Assembly: GCA_024138025.1 (NCBI GenBank) | Contig: JAMXBD010000367.1 | Coordinates: 930,001 to 994,000 of the forward strand | Reading direction: 5' to 3' | DNA: 64,000 nt | Origin: Combretum micranthum | Lineage: Eukaryota; Streptophyta; Magnoliopsida; Myrtales; Combretaceae | Program-made: the position numbers and the translations under genes | Notes under the pieces: generated by a model | Told to the model about the DNA's origin: nothing | The model's input: only the letters and a program-made list of their open reading frames with translations | Databases searched by the model: none | In this document: in pieces, positions 46,701 through 56,591 of the stretch | Layout: the number at the start of each line of letters is the position of its first letter | Numbering within the stretch: position 1 is the stretch's first letter

Positions 46701-48312
46701 ACCTTTCACAAAGCTCAACCTTTCATAAAGATTGTTCACAAACTTTATTTTTAAGACAACATCACTAAGATCATGCATATAATATGAGTTATTGTTAGTA
46801 TTAAAGGATTTTCAAAGGTAGAAACATTTATATGTTTGCTATAAAGTATCTAAATGAAGTAAAACTTTAAAAAAGGCAAAAATTGAGGGTTAGAACTTGT
46901 AGATCAGATATGTACCGATCCTTTTCAAAACCCCAATAGCTTTAAATGTTAAAAATAACCTAGAATAGATAGATATTTTCGAGCAAGTATAAAATGACCA
47001 CTAATATGCAAAATTTCAAGTTAAAATGAGCAAATTATGAATTTTGAATTTCTCATGATCCGAATTTTCATGAGAATAAATTAAATAGATTTAGAAAATT
47101 AAGTAGAATTTCAATAAATACTCATTTTCGGATATTTCTTTTGTCTATGTGACAAGGAATATGAGACTCCCCTCCTTGAGGATTATTAAGATAAGCAGAT
47201 TACGATAGGGATGGGTGAGTTTTTTCTTCTATTTTCGTTACCTTGCTTATGCTTGTAGATAGTTGCACTAGATATATAGGTATTAGATAAAATGAATATG
47301 TATAAGGTTATGGGTTTATATGCAAATGCTTTCATGTATGTGTGACAAATGATGTTAAGCATATCGAAACCAAAAAATAATTGTTTAAATACATTATTAA
47401 CATTATATGTTGTTTATGCGTGTTTGATGCCTATTTGATCACCCTCAAGTATACTTTAATTATACTCGACCTGATATAAATTAAATGGACACTTATTGCA
47501 TCCGTCAAGTCACATGATAAAGACGGCTACTCCTACGCGAGGAATGGAAGGCCAGAGGTCAGGCTCATTTTAAGAAACTAAGCATACCGATGATACATCT
47601 TAAAGATGAGCCATGCCAATCGATCACTATGAGCAAGAGGCTTGGGGACTAGCTGTGAAGATAGCATAGATCTTCAGATTTAATTCCCTAACCCTCGACA
47701 CAGAGGGCGTAAATTCGTTCTGTGTATGGTTTTCAGATACCCTTACATGATTGTTTGTAACATGTGTTAGTTGCATAGCATACATAGCATATACATGAAA
47801 AATTAATAAACTTGATTGTATTTATGGTACGAATAAAGAGGGAATATCTCACTAAGCTCATTGCAAGGTTATACCCCCATAGATTTCTGTTAAAGGTATG
47901 CTTGAGACTCCATCCGAGAACCGGGACATCAAGGAAGTTGTTGATGGATTTATGGAAGAAGTGGGAGCATAGAATGAATTTACATTCTTGAAATTTCCTT
48001 TATGAATAATATATGTTATGTTAATATTTTAGAGGTTACTAGGAAATATATTTATGTGGACTTGAAGACATTAGCGGAGGTATACCCCTAAGAATTGTAA
48101 TTGACCTTATTTATGTTTAATGTTAAGTATTTTTCTTGTCTTGTTACTTCATTATTATCAAAGTAAATTGTACTATTCCGATGCGTTCTCTCTGATGTGT
48201 TGTACGTTTGTACATGATATGAAAGTCTTTGCATGACTAAGGAAGTTATTCCTAGGCTTTAATGTTGTGTGCGACGGACTGTCACGTTTAGGGTACTATT
48301 TGAAGCGTGGCA
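43724..48312 (+). mobile_element. Family A solo LTR, long variant
   Basis: It starts TGTAAACCCCTGAATTTTTC and ends GTTTAGGGTACTATTTGAAGCGTGGCA. The flanks aattg (43719-43723) and agttg (48313-48317) match at 4 of 5. At 4,589 bp it is longer than the other A copies, partly from about three imperfect repeats of about 90-104 bp at 45365-45645. The family A block with CCATAACTTGCTCATTTTAACTC in the other copies is recognisable in reverse near 47020. No coding sequence; the frame at 44485-44733 is leader-type TTC-rich sequence. Confidence 0.75.
45365..45645. repeat. Three imperfect repeats of about 90-104 bp in the LTR
   Basis: GGACTTGTCTATTTCTAAGTTCCGAGAAG...TAAGATTTCCAT recurs with its starts near 45367, 45471 and 45559. 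Other A copies have a single related block (CCCGGGACTAAGAA...GACTTG) on the opposite strand. Confidence 0.6.
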
Positions 48313-48317
48313 AGTTG

Positions 48318-49250
48318 AGACAGAGATTTTTAATAGAATAAAATACTATTTGCCTCTCCTATCTTTCTTGGTATCTTATGGAATTGACAGCTGATAGCAT
48401 ATTACTTTCTAGAATTATGAATCAACATATTGCAATATTTATCCCTTTTCAAAATTTGCACTCTTCTTGAGTTTTCGAATTTTGATACTAATTTGTCTGG
48501 GTATTCTTAGAATCAATAGACATATAGAAGAGCGTCTTTCAGAAATCGTGCGTAATTCAATAGATTTCGATTTTATTTTAATTATCGCTTTTTATGTATT
48601 CACAGAATCAATGGAACATGATAATGTTTAATTTCTTTTGTTGAGTTAGTTATACTATGACAAATAATAGAAAGGTCTTCGTTGAAGGTACCTCCCAATT
48701 ATCTAATTTTTGCAACGTTTCCCTTTCTACAGTTTCTCCATTTCCTATAAATGTACTATTGGCCATTTTACACTCAATTTTAGAAAAGAGCTTAAACAAG
48801 TTTCAAGATTGATCCTTCCTTTGGAGTAGAAGCTAAGCTTTATCCAGATGTGAAGTGCACCATGTGGATGAGCTTATTTGTGGAATGCCACGAGTATATA
48901 TTTCAAATGATATCATCTTCAATAATAAAAATGTAGACCCTAGTTAAATTTTGTTATGATGTATCAATGTTTGTGTATAGCTTGCAAAAATAATATTGAT
49001 AGAAGCTATTTGACCTCTTTCACGGTGTCTTTGTTAACTAAATTCAATGATGTTATAGCTTTCGGTGAAACACATGTCTAGGGTTTTTTTAAAAAAAATA
49101 CACAAATACAAATTGTGTGAGAAAAATTACCAAATTAGTGTTGTTATATTGCATTTTGGCATGTAGATACAAATATATATGCTTGTATTGTATTTTTGAT
49201 TGAAGATATAGTGATCTAGGCAAAAAAAAAAAAGGGGGGTTTTGTATAGT
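48318..49250. other. AT-rich spacer, possible retroelement remnant
   Basis: A TATA-like CCTATAAATGTAC lies near 48744, upstream of a 5'-leader-like stretch. No reading frame could be matched to a family. Confidence 0.3.
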
Positions 49251-49253
49251 ACA

Positions 49254-49373
49254 TTGGTTGTGCGATACAAGTCTGGGCCTTGTATCGCATGACCAACGAG
49301 CCATACACATACAGTTATACATGTATTACTCCTTGGTCATGTGATACACATCTAAAGTGTATTGCATAACTAA
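49254..49373. repeat. Two consecutive related hairpins
   Basis: Hairpin 1 pairs 49254-49271 (TTGGTTGTGCGATACAAG) with 49279-49296 around a 7-nt loop, 16 of 18 bases pairing. Hairpin 2 pairs 49333-49349 (TTGGTCATGTGATACAC) with 49357-49373, also around a 7-nt loop, 13 of 17 pairing. All four arms are variants of one word, TTGGTCATGCGATACAA. Confidence 0.65.
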
Positions 49374-50599
49374 TACGCATTAGACATGTAATTTTACAAA
49401 AAAAATTGTATTGTACCTTGATACAACAATACTATTCTTGTAATTTTTTTTCACAATTTGGTTTTGTGGAATTTTTTTTAAAGTATATTATACATGTAAT
49501 ATTCTATGTATCTTTCACATTCTAATGTTTGTATTTTAGTTCTATCATATTAAAATGTCTATGCTTTAGTTTTAATCCCTTTTAGTTTTTGTTTATTGAT
49601 TGATTCACTAAAAATTTAATGTTTGAGTTTTAATTGATATATCATTTTAGAAGTAAAAAAGAAAGTTATTTATATCTAATAACTTAATCATAAATAACTT
49701 TATGCATGTAATATTTGATTTTAATAGTCTTATATTGTAAGCAAGCTTTTGATCTTAACTTTATCTAAAAATAAGATCTTGCTATATATTCCAAAATTAC
49801 ACAAGTCAAATAAAATTTAGAAAAATTATAATTTATAAATCAGACATCGTTTAGTCTTATAAGATAAATTTCTAAAGTTCTCAAATAATACACTTCTATG
49901 TATTGTCATATTTCTTTATATATTTCCAATAAAGTCCCTTAGAAGATTTGTATGAGATTCTTTGAAAAGCTACCCTTTAATCTTTGTGATCGAGAGACTT
50001 ATAACCTCTTTCGAGTTAGTTGCAATATAAAAATCTCTTTTTTATCTTGTTTGTCACATGTTTGAAATAGAGAGTAATCTTATCCTTTAAGTGAGAGACT
50101 TGAGCTAAATCTTCCTTATAAAGAGAATAATCTTTTTAGATCACACTTGAGCTTGAAGGCACAGTAGGAAATTGAACAATGATATCTTATTTAAAAAGTA
50201 TAAAAGTTAAATATAAAACAAGTTAACTTAAGAAAAATAATATTTTTTAATGGTGCAATTTTAAGTTAATATTCATACGATATCCTCTTTATAGGTAATA
50301 GAATTACATTTAAAAAATTAGTAAAAAATTTTATTAAAGGAATGGAAAAATAATATATTATATAAAAAAATTTTATTTGACGGATAAAAAAATTGTATTT
50401 AAAGACTAAATAACATTTAGTTTACCATAGTTATCAAATATTCTCAATCAAATATTCACATTTCCCATCAGACTTTGATGCTGGATGAACGTTACTACAC
50501 TATTTGCTTATTGTTGTTGCCTTAATTTGCTAGTAGAGGGGATTAAATCCGAACCTATTTATAATTGGGCCTATAAAACAAGAAAGGATCAGTGAGCAC
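49374..50599. other. AT-rich spacer, nothing recognised
   Basis: Long AT-rich sequence without an open frame, clear repeat ends or RNA gene. Confidence 0.4.
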
Positions 50600-51729
50600 T
50601 AGAGCTATGCAAGCAGGCAAAACGCTAAAAATTTTAGCCTGTTCTACTTGACATGAGTTGGTGGATTATGTAGGTCAACCCACCAACTAGTTAAGATTTT
50701 TTTTTTTCTTTTGCAAGATGTTAATATCACAATGTAATCATATTAAAAGTAAATGTTATTTTCAATTAAAGTTTGGAAAAAAAATTTTACATATAGGATA
50801 AATAATAGATAAAGATTAAAAGACATATATAAGATTAGAATAAAAACAAAAATTCTTATTTGACATTATTGATGGTCCAATTTGAAATTAAAAAGGCTAC
50901 CTAAATTGAGTCTAGTCCATAATGAATTGGAACCCCACTTTAGCCAAGGCCCAAACCGTTTAAGTAGCAACACAAAGCCTTTTGGGAATCCATTACTAGT
51001 TCAGTATTCGATTGCTCCCTCCAGTGCTCGTTGGCTTCTACACTCTATGCTCCTTGGCACACATGATAGTGGAGTAGTGGGTCCTCCATGTGTCCATTAC
51101 AACTATTGCAACCATCCACTCGCCCACTATCCCATGATCCTATAACACGCTCAACCACCAGATTGATTAACTATAAATAACTCTCTTCCCTCCATGGAAA
51201 CGGTATTGTCATTGCACTTATTTCCTTATTTATACACAATTCATCAGGTCGTCACTATGATTACTAATTTAAGCATCGAAGTGAACCACATCAAGCCCAT
51301 ACCTAACTTGCAACTAACCGAGTTTCTATTTTGTAAGCTTTTTTCCATAGCGATCCAAGCCTAAATTCTCTATATCCAACCATTACCAAATTCAAACTAG
51401 CAACATACATTAACAATGTTTCACTTTCTTATTTTTAATTAAGTTAAGTTTTTTTTTCTTTTAATGTGATATTTTCATATAGATATTTACTATTAGTAGC
51501 ATTTTCTTTAATTTTTTTTAACTTTTATAAATCTACTCATTTTTTATTAAAAAAATTTGTGGATTTGTAAGCCAATTTAACCAGTGCTAGGTTAGTTTGT
51601 TTTAGCCTACATATTATGCTAGATGGATCAAAATGCCCACATAGCAAAGAGTTAAAACTTTTAGCCTAAATGCTTTTTTCAAGGTTAAACAAATTAGCCC
51701 GCATAACCTATCCTACCTGCATAACTTTA
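50600..51729. mobile_element. Possible non-autonomous hAT-like element
   Basis: The left end is TAGAGCTATGCAAGCAGGC and the right end read inward is TAAAGTTATGCAGGTAGG, a weak inverted repeat. TTTTAGCCTG/TTTAGCCTA and GTTGG...CCAAC-type words occur near both ends. The 8-bp flanks gtgagcac and gtagacat differ only by transitions (4 of 8 identical). The less AT-rich interior (about 50930-51200) includes GGGTCCTCCATGTGTCC and CTATAAATAACTCTCTTCCC, which reads like a plant promoter and might be captured host DNA. The 87-codon frame at 50882-51145 has no recognisable domain. Confidence 0.45.
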
Positions 51730-52657
51730 GTAGACATCAAAATTATCTAATATAACCATTTCATCAGTCAAATTAGTAGTATGTAGAAGAAAACAAGTAA
51801 GTAAAAAGTAAAATTTGAGCCCAATGTTACCAAATGATTCGTGATTAGAATCCCAAGAGTTACTTGTGTATAGATAGTAATTACTCAAGCCACATTTAGC
51901 CAAATCGAATTGGACTTGAAAAGCATTAAACCTATATTTACCCATCAACAATTCTCGACTCCTCACCCTTTTATGAGAAGTCAAATAAGTTTTAAAAAAG
52001 GCTTCTCAACTTAAACATTAAGTTTCTTGAGATTGGAAGACTTGTGGGGATAGTTGGCTATCAGTCGAGACGTGCTTTGGTGTGAATTACTTGAGGCTAG
52101 TGGACGACGGATGATCGCCCAAATTCTTGAAGCGAATCTTGTTGATGCTTATTTTTGCCTTGCTCTAATCGAGTCTCTTAAAGATCATGAGTCAATAATC
52201 AGGATAATTACCGAGTCAATTCCTTTTCTTCTATCGATTTTAAACACTTCCTCTTTAATCCCAACAAGCAAAAAATCAAACTTCCAATTAAGACATTAAA
52301 CGATACAAATACATATTTATTTAATTTGTGATCGAAACACTTAAAAATTTTTCATACTAACTTCTTATAATAATAAATTAATATTAGTAAGTAGAAGCGG
52401 AAGTATAGAAGTTTCCTGAAACCAAGCACGAACGAAAAGCAATAGAAATCAATAATCCAGACACAAATCCGACATGCGACCAAAAAGCAAAGCAGTCAAC
52501 CAGTGAATAATTTAACGTTATACTGATACATGTCGGAATTTACATTTTCCGCCACTTAACCCTTACCCCTGCTTCTCTAACACACAAAAACAGACTAGCA
52601 AAGTACACTAATCACACTACCGAATCAACAACTAAGAACCCAAAATGCTCTCTAAAT
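51730..52657. other. Spacer and 3' region of the heat-shock gene
   Basis: About 900 bp without a repeat terminus. An open frame at 52054-52299 is listed separately. The part next to 52657 should hold the 3' UTR of the minus-strand heat-shock gene; no canonical AATAAA was pinned down. Confidence 0.4.
52054..52299 (+). other. Unrecognised ORF, possible gene fragment
   Basis: An 81-codon frame from a TTG with a fairly normal amino-acid mix (SRDVLWCELLEASGRRM, ALIESLKDHESIIRIITE). It is less low-complexity than other short frames here and could be one exon of a gene remnant. It has no ATG start, no recognised domain and no splice context that I could define. Confidence 0.2.
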
Positions 52658-53307
52658 TTATCTAAGAAATGATGACTTCCACCGTTTTGGGCTTGGGGGT
52701 GGTGGTTTCTTCTCCACAGTCACCGTGAGCACGCCATTCTCGCATTTGGCGCTTATACTGCCCGTATTGGCATCTTCCGGCAACCGGAACTTCCTCCTCA
52801 ACTTCTGCGGAGCCCTCCTTTCTAGCCTGATGTACTTGCATCCTTCCTCTTCGCTTTCCTCCCTTTTCCTCTTACCATTGCTCTTGATTACCAGGTTGTT
52901 CTCATCCTCAACTGTCACCTGAATTTAATTTTAGAACACCAAGTGATCAAAATCAATCATTCGTATCCTAAACCAAAGCGAGAAGACTTACGTAACTTTG
53001 AAATAACACGGGTGAAAAATGCAAAAGCGTGAAAAATCAAATTAGACAATAAGAAAGAACACAAGAGTACAATTCTGTTACGACTTGTGAGGATGTTTTT
53101 GCTTACCTGAATATCGGATTTGGGAATACCAGGCACATCCATGTAAAAAACATACTCCTTAGGAGTCTCCAAGATATCCACCGGAATATTACCAACACCA
53201 CCACCATCACTACCTTTGTTCTCCTTCTCTCTTCGGGCCGACATTATCTTCTCTATGGCTTCAGGCAACTGAAACAACTGGCTCACAAACTCACCACTCA
53301 AGTCCAT
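52658..53307 (-). CDS. HSP17.4B: Class III cytosolic/nuclear small heat-shock protein
   Basis: Two exons: 53107-53307 (67 codons, ATG at 53307) and 52658-52918 (86 codons plus stop). They are joined by a 188-bp phase-0 intron with GTAAGC donor and TTCAG acceptor. The 153-aa product has LPEAIEKIM near the start, [20 protein letters not shown] (40-59) and PGIPKSDIQ at the exon junction. Then come a basic KRKRE (83-87), YIRLERR (96-102), [10 protein letters not shown] (110-119) and the alpha-crystallin signature [10 protein letters not shown] (128-137). This is the pattern of plant class III sHSPs, ATP-independent holdase chaperones found in cytosol and nucleus; their gene intron is in the same place. 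Length fits the family (about 155 aa). After KKPPPP the tail reads [11 protein letters not shown] instead of the usual PKPKTV-x-I-x-V/I anchor. That anchor is encoded in the next frame (52694-52662, ending KTVEVIIS), so one base seems missing in the 5-base C tract (plus-strand G run, 52695-52699). Annotated as read. Confidence 0.88.
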
Positions 53308-53425
53308 ACCAATCCTTCTCTTAAAGATTCTTCGCTACGAAAAGTCAACTGTCCAGGTTTGACACGCAGTAGATATCAGTGCTTTTGAAGATTCTCTGAT
53401 CGGTTTGATGAGTGAGGGGCTTGTG

Positions 53426-53434
53426 ATTTTTATG
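53426..53434 (-). promoter_or_regulatory. Probable TATA box of the sHSP gene
   Basis: CATAAAAAT on the minus strand, about 120 bp before the ATG and about 25 bp downstream of the proximal heat-shock element. This spacing is usual for plant heat-shock promoters. The match to TATAAA is imperfect. Confidence 0.5.
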
Positions 53435-53457
53435 TAGGGTATGCAGATGGGGAGAGA

Positions 53458-53471
53458 AGAAAGTTCCAGAC
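53458..53471 (-). promoter_or_regulatory. Proximal heat-shock element
   Basis: AGAAAGTTCCAGAC (plus strand) has alternating GAA-nn-TTC-nn-GA units, a three-unit HSE with only the last base of the third unit off. It is the binding pattern for heat-shock factor trimers. Confidence 0.7.
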
Positions 53472-53508
53472 GACATGAGAATGGCAAAAGGAAGAAGGCG
53501 AAGATTGT

Positions 53509-53518
53509 GGAAAGTTCT
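53509..53518 (-). promoter_or_regulatory. Distal heat-shock element
   Basis: GGAAAGTTCT contains a perfect two-unit GAA-nn-TTC, about 50 bp upstream of the proximal element. A weaker GAG-nn-TTC lies at 53542-53549. Confidence 0.6.
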
Positions 53519-53528
53519 AACGTTAGGA

Positions 53529-53534
53529 CACGTG
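53529..53534. promoter_or_regulatory. G-box (CACGTG)
   Basis: Perfect palindromic CACGTG in ACACGTGT, 12-17 bp upstream of the distal heat-shock element. bZIP and bHLH factors bind such sites, and ACACGTGT also fits an ABRE core, suggesting abscisic-acid or stress input. Role inferred from position only. Confidence 0.5.
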
Positions 53535-53571
53535 TATTGTGGAGTGTTCTAATTGATTCTTGAGCTGTCAC

Positions 53572-55095
53572 ATGGCGACAGGTAAATTAATCATGGGTAT
53601 GGGATGGTGCTTTTACAACATGGGCCTGCCTTTGACGTTAAGAGCGGGCTTATTGTTCGCAATTGGGCAAGTGAACGGCGATGGTTTAAGGTTTTATACA
53701 TATACGTGTGTATATATATTTTACTTCAATTTAAAAATTTTTCTTTTTAATTTAAACACGTCAAAAAGGGTGCATCAAAAAAAATTTTTGTTCCAGAAAT
53801 TTTATTCTGTTACTGTAAATAAATATTTATCATGTATCATCAAGTGATCATTAATTGTGTTATTAAAACTAGTAGGACGTTTTGATCCAAAAATAATAAA
53901 GGGTGAAGAGTCAATTGGTGAAATTAGATTCAATTTGGGTTAAACCACAATTGAACTAGACTATTGTTATAGTTGGGTCAAATTCAATTGAGTCAAACCA
54001 AAAGAATCAACTTAGATCCAATAATATTGATAATTATTACTTACTTTATTTTAGATTTGTTTTTTCTAATTTATTTGATACATCGCAATTGTTCATTTAT
54101 AGAAACAAAAATGAGCAACATTTCAAAAATAGCAAATTTCCATTTGATCTATAACTAGCCAATAACCAAGATTGCTACTAGAATCAGGCCACCAATGAGC
54201 CAATTATAGCACATTATTCATTCTAACTCGATTTGGAAATAGATATAATAACACAAAATAGTACAACTTAAATAAAAAAAATCATTAAGTAAATAATGTG
54301 AAGTCTTTAAAAATGTTTTAAGAGAAATAATAGAAATCAATCCTAATTTTCCACGTTTTTAAAATATCAAATTGCAAACAATCTAATTATTGAGTAAGAA
54401 TTTGAATGGATAACAATAAAATTTTATGATACAGTTTTCCATAAGTTTTATGCGATCAATAATTGATAATAATTTAATAGCATAATGAGATAACCTAATT
54501 TCAACTTTAATAAGATAATGATAATTTGGACAAATATGTAGAGAGCAAAAATAAAACATCTTAATTTCAATCTTGTCAAGATGATCATGTTAATGAAAAT
54601 TATGAAACATAATACCTTTAATGATTAAAAAGAATGCAAGCATTATATATTTTATATGCACACTGTTATATATATTTAGATAAGAATGGAAAAGAGATTT
54701 CACAACTTTCAATTATTGAGTTTGTTGTGCCGTTATGTGTTATCTTAGGTCTAGAGACGAGTTGAGTTAAGTCGGGTCAAGTCAAGTTCAGTTATATTGT
54801 CAGTCATTTGTTGTCTTTATCGAATTTGAGTCTTTTTCAAAATTAAGTAAGTGAATGTTGAAATCACTAAACTAATTCTTATTGTTATATATGTTATATT
54901 GCATAAAATATCAGTTATATAAAGTTAAAGAAACATTTAAAACCCTAAAAGTATGCAATTGAATAAATAAATAATGAGTAAATGGTTGAATACAAAGAAA
55001 TGATATTAAACCTAAACAATAATAAGTTTCAATACTTTTTATAAAAATGAAAATAGTAAGAAATATCAAACAAATATAATGAAGGATCAAAACAA
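53572..55095. other. AT-rich spacer upstream of the sHSP gene
   Basis: Open frames at 53560-53847 and 53973-54158 are low-complexity. GTTGAGTTAAGTCGGGTCAAG near 54760 and CAATTTGGGTTAAACC near 53930 resemble subterminal words of hAT-like elements, but no convincing ends were found. Confidence 0.35.
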
Positions 55096-56591
55096 TGTAA
55101 ATATAATACCGGTAATTAATAAATAAGTTAGCTGAGACTTAGGATTTCAAACATTCCCTTCAAGTAGCCAATTTGCTTTATCTATCCTTTTCAACAAATC
55201 AAACTGTTTTATCTTTTCTAAATTTCAAACTAAAATCCTTTTCTTTTAATTTTGAAAATCTATAAACCCTTATAAAAGTTCAATTTCAATGTTTAATAGA
55301 TTTACAAACTCCAAATTTTAGACTATTTCATAAATTGATCTATCCAATTTCTTATAATTAATAATTTAGACCCTTTTTCCTTTAATTTATAAATGACTTA
55401 AAATTCTCAAGTTCAAGTATACAAATTTATGAAATGTCCTAAATTAGCTATATTAACCTAAAATTCTATTTTCTTAATCCTTGCAAATTTTTAGTTCAAA
55501 TACGCATTTATAAATATCAATTTTAAACCTGAACTTAAACTAAATATTTAGTTTTTACAAATTGAATTCCAAATTTAGGTTGTCCATTCAAATTAATAAT
55601 TTCTTTGTTATAAACTCTAAAATTATTTTATAAGTACTTTCGATACTCAAGAAAATCATCTAAAAAATTTAAATTGAATCTCTTTACTCATAATTATCCT
55701 TAATTATTTTTGTCTCTATCTTACTTAATCCTTTTCTTTTCCTTTGGGCCGCCATATTTCTTCTTTCCTTCTTCTCATTTCTTTCACCAACTTTTTTTCC
55801 TTTCCCTTTTCCTCTTCTCTCTACTTTTCTTTCCTTTTCAAATCAAACCTCCAAAACAAAAAATCCAACAAGTTAAAGAAGAAAATAAAGATAGAAAACA
55901 TCAAAGAAGATGGAAACCATGATCATGGAAGCTTTAAGAGCTTAAGGGGAGTAGAGACAAAGAAAAATCAAGAAGTCTAGGTTGTCTAAAAGAGATAAGT
56001 TGTTATTTACTTTGTTTTTGTTGTTGTTTATATAGATATATATTGAGTTCATGCTAGATACAAGTTTGGTTTGTTATAAAGTTGATGAATGAATATATAG
56101 GCATGTAACTAAAGAGTTAATTTGTTTATGCATTAATGAAGAAAGCGTTTGTTGAAGTGATTTGGACGTGTTTGATGAAGTAATATGAGTATAGAAGTGT
56201 CAAAAGTTGTGAAAATCAATTGTATGTTGCTTTTACGGTGTCTTAGTTGATGTTGGGTGTGTATAAGTTGATAAGATGAAGTTTGAAAAACAGGGAATTT
56301 CGTAACCCCATGTAATCTGATGTGTATGGGCGTGCAATGGGCCTCACAGGCCTCTAGTTGTGACATTTTTAAGTTTTACAGGCATACAACGAGTGATTTT
56401 CATCTTGTACAAGCTTGCAAAGGGGCTTATTGGCCTCGGGTCTAGGTTTCTCTACAACGACATTGTTTTGTAAATTGATAATAACTTTTTCATCCAAACT
56501 CAAATTGAGGTGATTCAAAATGCTATGGAAAGATTAAAAAGAGATCTACAACTTTTATGTTTAAAGTTTTTGCAAATTATAAAAGTATCAA

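Larger units (their letters stand above)
43514..48370 (+). mobile_element. Possible copia-type LTR, split by a family A LTR
   Basis: TGTGATAGGATTAAATTATT near 43514 leads to a TATA region CCTATAAATAGACTAGATTTG at 43694-43714. After the 43724-48312 insertion, AGTTGAGACAGAGATTTTTAATAG continues as in short plant copia LTRs and ends before TTGGTATCTTATGG, which resembles an initiator-Met primer-binding site. The outer edges are guesses. Confidence 0.35.

Noticed and set aside
52725..52922. Plus-strand frame across the sHSP second exon
   Set aside because: Antisense shadow of the heat-shock exon.
53900..54850. Possible further hAT-like element
   Set aside because: GGGTTAA/GTCGGGTCAAG words occur, but no paired terminal repeats or TSD could be found.
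55710..55980. Two overlapping frames rich in Phe/Ser/Pro
   Set aside because: CT-rich LTR leader-type sequence. Low complexity and no conserved residues.
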